From Natrialba sp. SSL1 (GTDB lineage Archaea > Halobacteriota > Halobacteria > Halobacteriales > Natrialbaceae): a stretch of 64,000 nucleotides of DNA. The notes beneath the pieces were generated by a model, which saw only the letters and a program-made list of their open reading frames with translations, was not told where the DNA came from and ran no database searches. Location of the stretch: the NCBI RefSeq assembly GCF_001861355.1, contig NZ_MASN01000052.1:1-64000 (forward strand). The letters run 5' to 3'. Below are positions 50,323-58,859 of this stretch, one piece after another (the stretch's first letter is position 1; every line of letters starts with the position of its first letter). The position numbers and the translations under genes are program-made.

Positions 50323-51069
50323 TTAGTGCATCGCATCCCCACCGTCGGGACTGAGCGTCTGCCCCGTATAGTAGTCGCCGCCCTCTCCAGCGAGCAGTAC
50401 CGCCGTGGGAACGACCTCGTCGACGGTACCGATCCGACCGAGAGGGACCTCCGCTTCTTTGCGCTCACGCCACTCCTCGGTAGTGTCGTCGAGCATATCC
50501 GTTTCGATGGGACCGGGTGCGATGGCGTTGACCTGCACGTCGGGTGCGACCTCACGGGCAAGCGCCCGTGTGAACGATATGACGCCGCCCTTCGCGGCTG
50601 AGTAGTGCGTGAGTTCCGAAGCGCCCTTGATCCCCAGCTGCGAGGCGACGTTGATGACCCGGCCGCTACCCCGGTCGAGCATCCCTTCGATAGCGAACCG
50701 CGTGACCAAAAACGTCCCGCGGAGATCGGTCGAAATGGTCCGGTCCCACGTTTCGATGTCCATCTCGTCGAGCGTCGCCGGTTCGAGAATGCCCGCGTTA
50801 TTCACGAGGACGTCGATGCTGCCGAACTCCTCTTCGGCCGTCTCGACGAGTGTCCGGGCCTCGTCCTCGTCGCTCACGTCTGCCTGTACGGAGATAGCGG
50901 AACCGCCTTCGTTCTCGATGATCTCGACCGTCTCTTCGGCACCGTCCTCGTTCGAGTGATAGTTCACGACCACCGCAGCACCCTCGCGACCGAACGCTTC
51001 TGCAATCCCGCGTCCGATACTTCGCGATGCGCCGGTAATCAGAGCCGACTGGTCCTCGAGTGCTCCCAT
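50323..51069 (-). CDS. SDR-family oxidoreductase (FabG-like)
   Basis: A 248-residue classical short-chain dehydrogenase. Cofactor motif ITGASRSIGRGIAEAF, NNAGILEP, catalytic NVASQLG Ser and HYSAAKGG Tyr-x3-Lys, and C-terminal GDYYTGQTLSPDGG. The basic Ser/Arg in TGASRSIGRG and VVNYHSNE after strand 2 suggest NADP, but this is not certain. Substrate unknown. ATG at 51069 gives the natural start. Confidence 0.92.
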   Translation of the reverse strand: MGALEDQSALITGASRSIGRGIAEAFGREGAAVVVNYHSNEDGAEETVEIIENEGGSAISVQADVSDEDEARTLVETAEEEFGSIDVLVNNAGILEPATLDEMDIETWDRTISTDLRGTFLVTRFAIEGMLDRGSGRVINVASQLGIKGASELTHYSAAKGGVISFTRALAREVAPDVQVNAIAPGPIETDMLDDTTEEWRERKEAEVPLGRIGTVDEVVPTAVLLAGEGGDYYTGQTLSPDGGDAMH

Positions 51070-51150
51070 ACTCACCCTGTTCAGATGAGGTCCCGTTAAC
51101 ACCCACCCGGAGATATCAGCGTCTCATCTGGTAGACGTCGACTGAGCGCG

Positions 51151-51657
51151 TCAGGTGAGAGATGAGTAACGCGCCAGGACCTGCGCGACACAATCCCAGT
51201 GACTCCCACGCCAGAAGTACTGCCCGCACGACTGACAGCGCCAGACGGCCATCGCATCGCTGTCCTCGTCTTCGCCACCACTGTCGTCGACTGGGTCCGC
51301 AACTGGACTCGGTGCATACTCCGGCGTCTCCGCCGACGGATCGACGCGCTCGAGTCCACCGTTGCATCGCCCGCAGTACGACGGCGCAGCCGCGAGCTCG
51401 AGTTCCACACCCGCCTCGCTGAGTTCTCCCAGTTGTTCCTCCACTTCGAGTGCCGTCAGCAGAATCGCGTCCGCAGCACGGGCCGCGAGTTCGGTATCTC
51501 GCGTGACGAGCGTGCGGTCCTCGGCTGCCGCGACGGCGAGCAGGTCGTCGTCGGACTCGAGTACCGGCTCGCGATCTCCCGCGTAGACCGTGTCGTAGTC
51601 GCACATCCGAAGGTAGGCGACGAGCCCGCCGCACATGGTGTCGAGGAGGAATCGCAT
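51151..51657 (-). CDS. Mut7-C RNase-type protein with zinc ribbon
   Basis: A 168-residue protein of the Mut7-C RNase family: MRFLLDTMCGGLVAYLRMCDYDT at the N-terminus is a PIN-like fold with acidic residues, RTLVTRDTELAARA follows, and the C-terminal zinc ribbon has CGRC...CQSCGQYFW. An acidic linker (about 25 residues) lies between the two cysteine pairs. It probably acts on RNA. It is 28 bp downstream of PolX on the same strand. Confidence 0.85.
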   Translation of the reverse strand: MRFLLDTMCGGLVAYLRMCDYDTVYAGDREPVLESDDDLLAVAAAEDRTLVTRDTELAARAADAILLTALEVEEQLGELSEAGVELELAAAPSYCGRCNGGLERVDPSAETPEYAPSPVADPVDDSGGEDEDSDAMAVWRCQSCGQYFWRGSHWDCVAQVLARYSSLT

Positions 51658-51685
51658 AGGTCGAAAGGAACGCCTGGGTGCGCGC

Positions 51686-53446
51686 TCAGTGCAGGAACGC
51701 CTGCAACTCCGCAAGTTCCCACGTGTTGATCACGTCCGCGGGCTCGGCCCACCCCCGCCGCGCCGTGTGGACGCCCCAGCGCATGTACTCGAGTGTCGAC
51801 GGCTGATGAGAGTCCGTGTTGACGGCGATTACTGCGCCCTCGTCGATGGCGGCCTGGACGGCGCTCCCCCAGAGGTCGAGGCGGCGCGGATTGGCGTTGA
51901 CCTCGAGTGCGGTGTCGTGCTCGGCGGCGGCCGCACCGAGCGCGCTCGCGTCGAAGTCGAGGCCGGAGCGCTCGTTCAGCATGCGTCCGCTGGGGTGGCC
52001 GAGGACGTCGATGGCGGGATTTTCGACGGCGGTGATGAGCCGTTTGGTTGCTCGCTCGGCGTCCTGATCGAGCGCGCTGTGGGTCGAGGCGACGATGACG
52101 TCGAGCGCGTCGATGACCTCCTCGGAGAGGTCGATCTCACCTTCGGCGTCGACGTTCGCCTCGATGCCGGCGAAGACGGTGATCTCGCTCTCGTCGTCGA
52201 CCGCGCGGATTTCTTCGACTTGCTCCAGAATTTCGGCGTCCGAGAGCCCCATACCGCCGACGATACCGGGGCCTTCGGCGTGGTCGGCGAGGCCGAAGTA
52301 GTCGTAGCCCCGGTCCTCGGCGGCCGCCACCATCGCCTCGATGGAGGTGTTGCCGTCGGACCACTCGGTGTGGCTGTGGAGGTCGCCGCGAATGTCTTTG
52401 CGTGTGAGCAGGTCCGGCAGAGCGTCGTTCTCGGCGGCCGCGATTTCGCCGCGGTCGGTTCGCAGTTCCGGCGGAATCCACGGTAGCCCGAGTGCGTTGT
52501 ACATCCCTTCCTCGGTCTCGCCAGCGATGCGCTCGCCGACGCGCTGGCCCTCGTCTCCGTCTTCGAGGTCGCTGACGTCGAAGACGCCGTACTCGTTGAC
52601 CTTCAGGTCGCGGTCGATGGCGTAGTTACGGAGCCGGACGTTGTGGTCCTTGCTTCCCGTGAAGTACTGCAGCGCGGAGCCGAACTCGTCGGGGACGACC
52701 ACGCGGAGGTCGACGCGACTCTCGCCGATTCGTACGCTCGCCTTCGCCGGTCCGGACTCGATTTCGCTGTCGACCGAGCCCCAGCCGACGAACTGCTCGA
52801 CGACGGTTTCGTTCTCGTCCGTCGCAACGAGTACGTCCACGTCGCCGATGGTCTCGCGCCAGCGCCGGATCGAGCCAGCCACCTCGCAGCGCTCGACGGC
52901 GTCGAGTGACTCGAGAAAGGCAAGCACGTCGTCGGCGAGCGGACGGGCCTCGCCGAGCAACTGGCGCTGACCGACCTCGCGTGCGAACTCGATGTTGTCG
53001 CGGATGTTTTCCTCCGTCTTCGGGCCGAAGCCCTTGACTTCCTGAATCTCGCCGGCCTCAGCAGCGTCCTCGAGATCGTCCAGCGTTTCGATCCCCAGTT
53101 CGCGGTACAGTTTGCCGGCCGTCTTGGGGCCGACGCCCTCGATTCGGGTGATGTCCGCGATGTCGATCGGCAGTTCGGCTTTGAGTTCCTCGAGTTCCTC
53201 GATCTCGCCGGTCTCGACGTACTCGACGATCTTCGCGGAAATCGCGTCGCCGACGCCGTCGATTTCGTCGAGAATCTCCTCGTCGCCGTCTGCAACGCGG
53301 TCACCGATCGGAACGGGATGGGCACGAATGTTCTCAGCCGCACGGCGGTACGCGCGGGGTTTGTACTCCACGTCGTCGGCCTCGAGCAAGTCGGCGAACT
53401 CCTCGAAGCGGCCGGCGAGTTCGGCGTTGGTCGCCACCGTGATCAC
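51686..53446 (-). CDS. polX: PolX family DNA polymerase / 3'-5' exonuclease
   Basis: A 586-residue repair polymerase. HhH motifs occur near the N-terminus (IEGVGPKTAGKLYREL and VKGFGPKTEENI). The nucleotidyltransferase site is GDVDVLVATDEN with GSIRRW before it, and the C-terminal PHP domain starts DLHSHTEWSDGNTSIEAM and carries the exonuclease. The domain order is that of bacterial/archaeal PolX, acting in base-excision repair. It overlaps the upstream DUF5788 gene by 4 bp (ATGA). Confidence 0.96.
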   Translation of the reverse strand: MITVATNAELAGRFEEFADLLEADDVEYKPRAYRRAAENIRAHPVPIGDRVADGDEEILDEIDGVGDAISAKIVEYVETGEIEELEELKAELPIDIADITRIEGVGPKTAGKLYRELGIETLDDLEDAAEAGEIQEVKGFGPKTEENIRDNIEFAREVGQRQLLGEARPLADDVLAFLESLDAVERCEVAGSIRRWRETIGDVDVLVATDENETVVEQFVGWGSVDSEIESGPAKASVRIGESRVDLRVVVPDEFGSALQYFTGSKDHNVRLRNYAIDRDLKVNEYGVFDVSDLEDGDEGQRVGERIAGETEEGMYNALGLPWIPPELRTDRGEIAAAENDALPDLLTRKDIRGDLHSHTEWSDGNTSIEAMVAAAEDRGYDYFGLADHAEGPGIVGGMGLSDAEILEQVEEIRAVDDESEITVFAGIEANVDAEGEIDLSEEVIDALDVIVASTHSALDQDAERATKRLITAVENPAIDVLGHPSGRMLNERSGLDFDASALGAAAAEHDTALEVNANPRRLDLWGSAVQAAIDEGAVIAVNTDSHQPSTLEYMRWGVHTARRGWAEPADVINTWELAELQAFLH

Positions 53447-53883
53447 CGCCCCCGCCGTGCGCTCTGGTCGTCGTCGCGGCCGAGCGCCTGCTTGAGGAAC
53501 GACATCCAGCGTTTGGTGTCGGCAGCCTGCTTGGCCTGCTGTTCGCGCTCTATGTCCGTTGGGCCGAGGTTCTCGAGTGCGTTCAGCGCGCGGTCGATCC
53601 CGATGATGCTCTGGGCGAGTTTTTCGCCCTCCGCACGAGGGATCTCACCGTCCTCAATCCGCTCTATGCGCTCGACGCGCTCTCGTCTGAGGTTTCGTTT
53701 CGCCTGCTCGACGCGGTCGCGCTCGCCCGGTGGAACCGTCTCGCGGCGTTTGATCTCGAAGACGAAGGTTCGAAGGTCGATCTCCTCACCTTGCACCGTG
53801 ATCGTCTCGGGAATGTCCGCGCCGACGGTCGCGCCCTCGCGCTCGACGCGCTCGAGCAGTTGCTTTCGCTCGAACTCTTGCAC
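53443..53883 (-). CDS. DUF5788-type protein, 146 aa
   Basis: A 146-residue helical, charged protein (QEFERKQLLERVEREGATVGADIPETITVQGEEIDLRTFVFEIKRRE, then long helices). It belongs to a haloarchaeal family of unknown function, I believe DUF5788. I start at GTG 53883 because the family usually begins at the EFERKQLLERVE segment. The frame stays open upstream, and an ATG at 54066 would add 61 residues with a less conserved look; this remains open. polX follows with a 4-bp overlap, so a role with PolX in repair is possible. Confidence 0.7.
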   Translation of the reverse strand: MQEFERKQLLERVEREGATVGADIPETITVQGEEIDLRTFVFEIKRRETVPPGERDRVEQAKRNLRRERVERIERIEDGEIPRAEGEKLAQSIIGIDRALNALENLGPTDIEREQQAKQAADTKRWMSFLKQALGRDDDQSARRGR

Positions 53884-54221
53884 GTCTCTGTGTTGGGGAC
53901 TGAGGGCCAAAAGTGTACACCGTCGTCGGCAGACGCAGCGGTCGAAGCTGGTTCGCACGTCGCGCTCCAGACCGCGCCCCGAGACGAGGACAACGTCGGT
54001 TCGAGACGCGGATTCGAGATTGAGGACGCACCCGCGGAGCCGTTTGAGGACATCGAAGTCGCCCATGCCGCGAATCATAAATCCATAGCAGTCACGAGAA
54101 AATGAACGTCTCGGCGAGTGATGAAGACGAATCAGCCGTCGAGCGGACGCGCCGGCGACCGTTGAACGGTCGATGAGCGGAACCCCAAACCCCTTAGCGA
54201 CGCCGCACATACCCCCCGCCA

Positions 54222-55187
54222 ATGGCCAAGTGCGACGTGTGTCGGAAGGACGAAAGCATGCCGTACAACTGTCGGCACTGCGGGGGGACCTACTGTGCCG
54301 ACCATCGGCTGCCGGAGAACCACGACTGTTCCGGGCTTCGAAACTGGAACGATCCGGGCGGCGTCTTCGATAGCGGTTTCGACGAGAGTGTCAACGGCGG
54401 GAGTGCAAGCGGGAGCACGTCGAAAACGGCGAGCATCGCCGACAAGGTGCCGATAGACACCGGTCCCGGCGGACCGCTCGCGTACTTCCGCGGGAACATG
54501 ACCTACACGGTCCTCGCGCTGATGGGGATCACGTTCCTCGCGCAGTTGCTCGTCGGCACGTTCGGCTCCGCCAACCTCTCTCGCTCGCTGTTCGTGTTGA
54601 CGCCGCAGAATCCGGAGTACGTCTGGACCTGGGTAACCTCGATTTTCGCCCACGGTGACATCATCCACATCGCGTTCAACGCCATCGTGATATTCTTCTT
54701 CGGCCCGCTCGTCGAGCGCTACGTCGGGTCGCGGAACTTCCTCATCCTGTTCCTCGTCAGCGGCGCTGTCGCTGGCCTGAGTCAGGTTGCGATCCAGATC
54801 TACCAGGGGCCGGTGCTGCCCGGAACCGGCGGCGTCCTCGGAGCCAGCGGTGCCGCCCTCGCGATCATGGGCGTGCTCACCGTCCTGAACCCCAACCTCA
54901 CCGTCTACCTCTACATGATCGTCCCCGTCCGACTCTGGATGCTCGCGGTGGGGACAGCGCTTATCAGTGTCGGCTTCATCGGCACCGGCGCGGGCGGTGC
55001 CGGCGGCATCGCTCACGCAGCCCACCTCGTTGGCCTCGTCATCGGGCTGGCCTACGGCGTATACATCAAGCGAACGAAGAACGTCCGCACCGCGAATCAG
55101 TTCCAGCTCGGCGGCGGTGGCGGTGGACCGGGTGGCCCAGGCGGTCCTGGTGGCCCTGGCGGCCCAGGCGGACGGCGTCGCTTCTAA
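54222..55187 (+). CDS. Rhomboid intramembrane protease with N-terminal AN1-like zinc finger
   Basis: A 321-residue membrane protein. Residues 1-37 form an AN1-like zinc finger (CDVC...CRHCGGTYCADHRLPENHDC). A Gly/Ser linker follows, then a rhomboid core of six spans. HIAFNAIVIFFFGPLVE holds the conserved His/Asn, GASGAAL contains the catalytic Ser, and GGIAHAAHLVGLVIG the catalytic His. The tail is a Gly/Pro repeat (GGPGGPGG-type). It cleaves membrane substrates within the bilayer. Confidence 0.93.
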   Translation: MAKCDVCRKDESMPYNCRHCGGTYCADHRLPENHDCSGLRNWNDPGGVFDSGFDESVNGGSASGSTSKTASIADKVPIDTGPGGPLAYFRGNMTYTVLALMGITFLAQLLVGTFGSANLSRSLFVLTPQNPEYVWTWVTSIFAHGDIIHIAFNAIVIFFFGPLVERYVGSRNFLILFLVSGAVAGLSQVAIQIYQGPVLPGTGGVLGASGAALAIMGVLTVLNPNLTVYLYMIVPVRLWMLAVGTALISVGFIGTGAGGAGGIAHAAHLVGLVIGLAYGVYIKRTKNVRTANQFQLGGGGGGPGGPGGPGGPGGPGGRRRF

Positions 55188-55375
55188 CTCACAACGCTCA
55201 CCACGCATCTCCCAAAGCCCGTTCTCACACCGGAATTTGATTCTACACACCGTTTAGCTTCCACGAGCCAACCCAGCGATTGCGCCACAGAATCCTTCTC
55301 ATGGTATTGATTCCATCAGTTCTCTCGGTGAACTAGCGGATGAGTAGGTCTGCGAATGGAACGCTGCGGGAGGAC

Positions 55376-55520
55376 TTTGGCATCCGCGAGCGAAGCGAGC
55401 GGTTTCCCGCCAGAGCGGGGTGGAACCCCGCGACGGCGGCCTTTTGGCATCAACGGGTTTTGCCGGGGTTCGACCGAGTGAGCAACGCGAGCGAGGGAGG
55501 ACTCCGGTAAAAGAGGTTGC
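55376..55520. other. Hairpin-rich non-coding tract upstream of endonuclease V
   Basis: This part of the 436-bp gap 55188-55623 has a perfect 7-bp hairpin at 55415-55421/55425-55431, a CCGC/GCGG stem around 55384-55402, and the word TTGGCATC repeated at about 55377 and 55444. The hairpin style resembles the TnpB right end, so it may be an insertion-element remnant or an unannotated small RNA. The rest of the gap shows nothing. Confidence 0.4.
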
Positions 55521-55623
55521 TGTACTTATCGTTTGTCGGGAAGTCACAGAGAAGCCATACGAACTATACTCTGATCGGCTCGACCCAACGCCTATTTTCG
55601 TCCGCCCGTACCACCCCGTATCA

Positions 55624-56496
55624 ATGACCGCTCCCCACCGCACATCGCAGCCACGTCCCGACCTCGCGCCAGATCCATCCCTCAGCCGCGCGGAGATGGA
55701 AACGCTGCAGCGCGACATCGCCGATGCCGCGGTGTTCGAGGACGAGTTCGGATTCGACCCCGAACCGCTGACCAACCCGCTCGCTGCGAGCGCCGCAGCG
55801 GCAACGACAGCTAGCGACGCTGCTGCCACCGACGAAACCAACACTAACGTCGACGACAGCGACACACCCCTCCCCACCGTCGTCGGCGTCGACCAATCGT
55901 TCCTCACCAACAACGCGGGCGACCAGGACCGCGCCCTGAGCGCCCTCGTCGCCATGCGCGGCGGCGAAGTGGTCGAACGCGTCCACGCCGTCACCGACCT
56001 CGAAACCCCCTACATCCCCGGCCTCCTCTCGTTTCGTGAAGGTGGCGCAATTCTGGCTGCACTCGAGTCCCTCGCAGTCGAACCCGACCTCTTTCTCTTC
56101 GATGGAAGCGGGCGGATCCACTTCCGACAGGCGGGCATTGCGACGCACATCGGGGTCGTTCGTGACGTGCCGAGCATCGGAGTCGCGAAGAGTCTGCTCT
56201 GTGGTCGTCTGCAGGGCGAGACTGACAATCTGTCTGCAGGCACACGAGTCGCCATCGAGGCCGACGACTCGGTCGACGCGCCCGAGGGGACGCTGCTCGG
56301 CTACGCCGTCCAGACGCGCCAGTACGACTCGCCAAACCGGTACATCAATCCGCTGTACGTGAGCCCCGGCCACCGTGTTGCTCCGGAGACGGCAGCCGAT
56401 CTCGCGCTCGGACTCGCAGGCTCTTACAAGTTGCCGGAGCCGGTTCGGCTGGCGGATTCCTATGCCACCGAGGCCAAACGCGAGTTCCTCGATTGA
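55624..56496 (+). CDS. nfi: Endonuclease V
   Basis: A 290-residue repair nuclease that cuts near deoxyinosine. Family motifs are VVGVDQSFL (catalytic Asp), YIPGLLSFREG, LFLFDGSGRIH (catalytic Asp) and GVAKSLL (Lys). An Ala/Thr/Asp-rich insertion (about residues 52-80) before the first motif is unusual and looks like a disordered halophilic insert. ATG at 55624 is preferred over upstream starts inside the hairpin region. Confidence 0.9.
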   Translation: MTAPHRTSQPRPDLAPDPSLSRAEMETLQRDIADAAVFEDEFGFDPEPLTNPLAASAAAATTASDAAATDETNTNVDDSDTPLPTVVGVDQSFLTNNAGDQDRALSALVAMRGGEVVERVHAVTDLETPYIPGLLSFREGGAILAALESLAVEPDLFLFDGSGRIHFRQAGIATHIGVVRDVPSIGVAKSLLCGRLQGETDNLSAGTRVAIEADDSVDAPEGTLLGYAVQTRQYDSPNRYINPLYVSPGHRVAPETAADLALGLAGSYKLPEPVRLADSYATEAKREFLD

Positions 56497-56591
56497 GTTT
56501 CAGGGGCGCCCTGACAGTCACACGATCCGGAGCTTCCACGCAGCGCGACAAACCGTCGATACTTAGGTATCGTCTCACGAACGGGTCACGT

Positions 56592-57602
56592 ATGGCCACC
56601 GCTGAGGAAGCCGATCGTCCCGCGGACTCCGACGGGGTCGGGGCCGATAGCGCCGACACGAATCGGGAGACGGACACGCGCACGAACACGGGTGCACAGA
56701 CGGATCCAGAGACGGAGACGGAAACGGAAACGGATCCGAAGACCGGCACAACCACAGCCGACGACCGCTACACCCGCAAACAGTGCGTCCTGATCACCGG
56801 CTGCTCCTCCGGGATCGGGCGGGCAACCGCACTCGCATTTCTCCAGCGTGACTGGCAGGTCGTCGCGACCGCCCGCAACACCGACGACATCGCCGACCTC
56901 GCAGAGGCCGGCTGTACCACGCTCGAACTCGATGTCACCGACCCCGAACAGGTCGCTACCGCCGTCGAGCGGACCGTCGAGATCGGCGACGCAATCGACT
57001 GTCTCGTCAACAACGCCGGCTACGCACAGACGGGGCCACTCGAGGATGTCTCCACGGCGGACCTCCACCGGCAGTTCGACGTGAACGTCTACGGTCCGCA
57101 CCGACTCACCCGCGCCGCACTCCCGCACATGCGCGCTCAGGGCGAGGGTCGAATCATCAACGTCTCGAGTGTGGTCGGCCGCATCTCGGTGCCGGGGATG
57201 GGATCCTACGCTGGCTCGAAGCACGCACTCGAGGCGATGACCGACTCGCTTCGTGCTGAGGTCGAGGAGTTCGATATCGAAGTGACGCTGATCGAACCCG
57301 GGCCGGTGCAGACGAACTTCTCCGAGCGCCTGGACGAGGAGTTACCGGAGGACGAGCGAACGCCGGCTTACGGGACGCTGTACGAGTTGCTCGACGAAGC
57401 GGAGTTGATCGGCAGCGGTGCCGGTGGCCCGTTCGCATCCGAGCCGAAAGACGTTGCGGCGGCGATTCTCGACGCAGCGTCGACGCCTGAACCACCGGCT
57501 CGGTATCCCGTCGGTCCGATCGCTCAGTACGGTGTCTACGCACGATTCCTGCCGGACCGGCTGCGTGATGCGGCCTACGGCCTGATTCAGCGGTTGGTGT
57601 AA
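56592..57602 (+). CDS. SDR-family oxidoreductase with repeat-rich N-terminus
   Basis: A 336-residue classical SDR whose catalytic domain starts near residue 62: VLITGCSSGIGRATALAF, LVNNAGYAQ, INVSSVVG and SYAGSKHAL (Tyr-x3-Lys). The first 58 residues are disordered Thr/Asp/Glu repeats (TDPETETETETDPKTGT), coded by six-base-phased DNA and absent from typical family members. Substrate unknown. The C-terminus (YARFLPDRLRDAAYGLIQ) resembles retinol-type or ketoreductase SDRs. Confidence 0.88.
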   Translation: MATAEEADRPADSDGVGADSADTNRETDTRTNTGAQTDPETETETETDPKTGTTTADDRYTRKQCVLITGCSSGIGRATALAFLQRDWQVVATARNTDDIADLAEAGCTTLELDVTDPEQVATAVERTVEIGDAIDCLVNNAGYAQTGPLEDVSTADLHRQFDVNVYGPHRLTRAALPHMRAQGEGRIINVSSVVGRISVPGMGSYAGSKHALEAMTDSLRAEVEEFDIEVTLIEPGPVQTNFSERLDEELPEDERTPAYGTLYELLDEAELIGSGAGGPFASEPKDVAAAILDAASTPEPPARYPVGPIAQYGVYARFLPDRLRDAAYGLIQRLV

Positions 57603-57663
57603 GGTAGTGTGGTCTAGGGTGGTGTGGTGTAGGATGGGGTAAGGTGGGTAGGATGGTGGAAGG
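57601..57663. repeat. G/T-rich degenerate repeat after the SDR gene
   Basis: Repeated GGTGTGG, GGTAGG and GGATGG words run for about 60 nt immediately after the stop, with three runs of three or more G. No gene. Confidence 0.65.
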
Positions 57664-57713
57664 CTTCGTCAGAGTTACAGAACGCGAACACGTAACCCGA
57701 CACCAGAACCCGG

Positions 57714-58385
57714 ATGTCCGATTCGAACAGCGCTGTCGTTGTACTCGCTGACACCGTCTCTGAACTCCTCTACGGTATCGTTGGCTGGCTTCTGGTCGGT
57801 TTCGGACTCTTCGCCGCCATCACCGTCTCCCTGAACGCCGTTGGAGAGGGACTGGCCGGTATGGAAGCGTTATTGGCTGCGCTCATGCTCGCCGTTTCGT
57901 TCGTCTTTGTTGCGCTCGGTATCTTCGTCAACCCGCGGTTTCGTCGTCGACTCGACCGGCGTCACTCACCCTCGATGTTTGGCCGCGTCCAATCCGTCGA
58001 CCAGCGCGTGATTCGACCCGAGGAGAACTGCACCGAACGCTGTGTCGCCTGCCAGTCACCTATCGAGAACGGCATGGTTCGGCGCTATCGAACCGAGTTC
58101 GCACTTGCGGGCGTGCCGATATACACCGCTTCTGTGGGGCACAACCACTACTGTCTCTCGTGTGCGAGCGAGGAACTCCAGCTCCAGCCGCCGGTCGCTG
58201 GTGATCAGCGCGAGTTCGAATCGACGGACGTGACCGGGGCCGTGACTGCGGACGAGCAGACGGCATCCAGCGAAACCGCAGCAGACACAGAAACGGCCAG
58301 TGAGAAAGACAGCGACCTCGAGACGGACCCCGAAACCGATCTCGAAACCGAGGCGGCCGACGAGACCGAGACAACACGGAACTAG
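57714..58385 (+). CDS. Membrane protein with zinc-ribbon-like domain, 223 aa
   Basis: A 223-residue protein: two spans (LLYGIVGWLLVGFGLFAAITV and MEALLAALMLAVSFVFVALGIFV) followed by a basic loop (RFRRRLDRRHS) and a cytoplasmic zinc-ribbon-like region, CVACQ...YCLSCASEE. The last 60 residues are a Thr/Glu/Asp simple-repeat tail (DLETDPETDLETEAADETE). I do not recognise a function. Confidence 0.7.
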   Translation: MSDSNSAVVVLADTVSELLYGIVGWLLVGFGLFAAITVSLNAVGEGLAGMEALLAALMLAVSFVFVALGIFVNPRFRRRLDRRHSPSMFGRVQSVDQRVIRPEENCTERCVACQSPIENGMVRRYRTEFALAGVPIYTASVGHNHYCLSCASEELQLQPPVAGDQREFESTDVTGAVTADEQTASSETAADTETASEKDSDLETDPETDLETEAADETETTRN

Positions 58386-58420
58386 TCGCAAACCAAAACC
58401 GAGAGAGGGAACCAGACCAC

Positions 58421-58648
58421 TCAATCCGCAGCCGTCTGCCGCCTCGACGCCCCCGCCCTCGTCAACCGATAGGCACCGCCCGGTCCGCGATTCAGATACC
58501 CCGCCTGCTGTAACGCCCGGCAGCGACGCTCGACGGTCATCGGATGCGGCCTGGTCTCGAGTGCGGCTGCAAGTTCAGCGACGGTCGCCGGCTGTGCGCT
58601 GTCGAGGGCGGCGAGAATCGATCGGTCTTGTGACGAGAGACGGGTCAT
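58421..58648 (-). CDS. Small winged-helix DNA-binding protein, 75 aa
   Basis: A 75-residue wHTH: LSSQDRSILAALDSAQPATVAELAAALETRPHPMTVERRCRALQQAGYLNRGPGGAYRLTRAGA. Recognition helix is around residues 33-48 and the wing is YLNRGPGGAYRLT. It resembles haloarchaeal MarR/ArsR-like mini-regulators. The frame continues upstream through GT-rich repeats but that part is not credible. Target unknown. Confidence 0.78.
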   Translation of the reverse strand: MTRLSSQDRSILAALDSAQPATVAELAAALETRPHPMTVERRCRALQQAGYLNRGPGGAYRLTRAGASRRQTAAD

Positions 58649-58713
58649 CCGCGTAGCTAGTGATTCCCGACGGGAGAAATCAAGCGACGAGGCGATTCTC
58701 AGTCGGTGGGAAC

Positions 58714-58850
58714 CAGCGCCAGTGCCGGTATCAGTATCAACGCCAGTGCCGGTATCAGTATCAACACCAGTGCCGGTTCCAGTGCCAACGCCGGTACCAG
58801 AACCAGAACCAGCACCAGCACCAGCGCCAGCACCAACACCAACACTGGTC
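58714..58850. repeat. CAGTGCCGGTATCAGTATC-type simple repeat
   Basis: Words CCAGTGCCGGTATCAGTATC recur twice with GCC/CAA variations, then CCAGAACCAGAACCAGCACC continues to about 58850. It lies between the wHTH gene and the ArsA-type gene, is open in all frames and gives only dipeptide repeats. It is related to 18036-18115. Confidence 0.85.
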
Positions 58851-58859
58851 GGGACGCAC

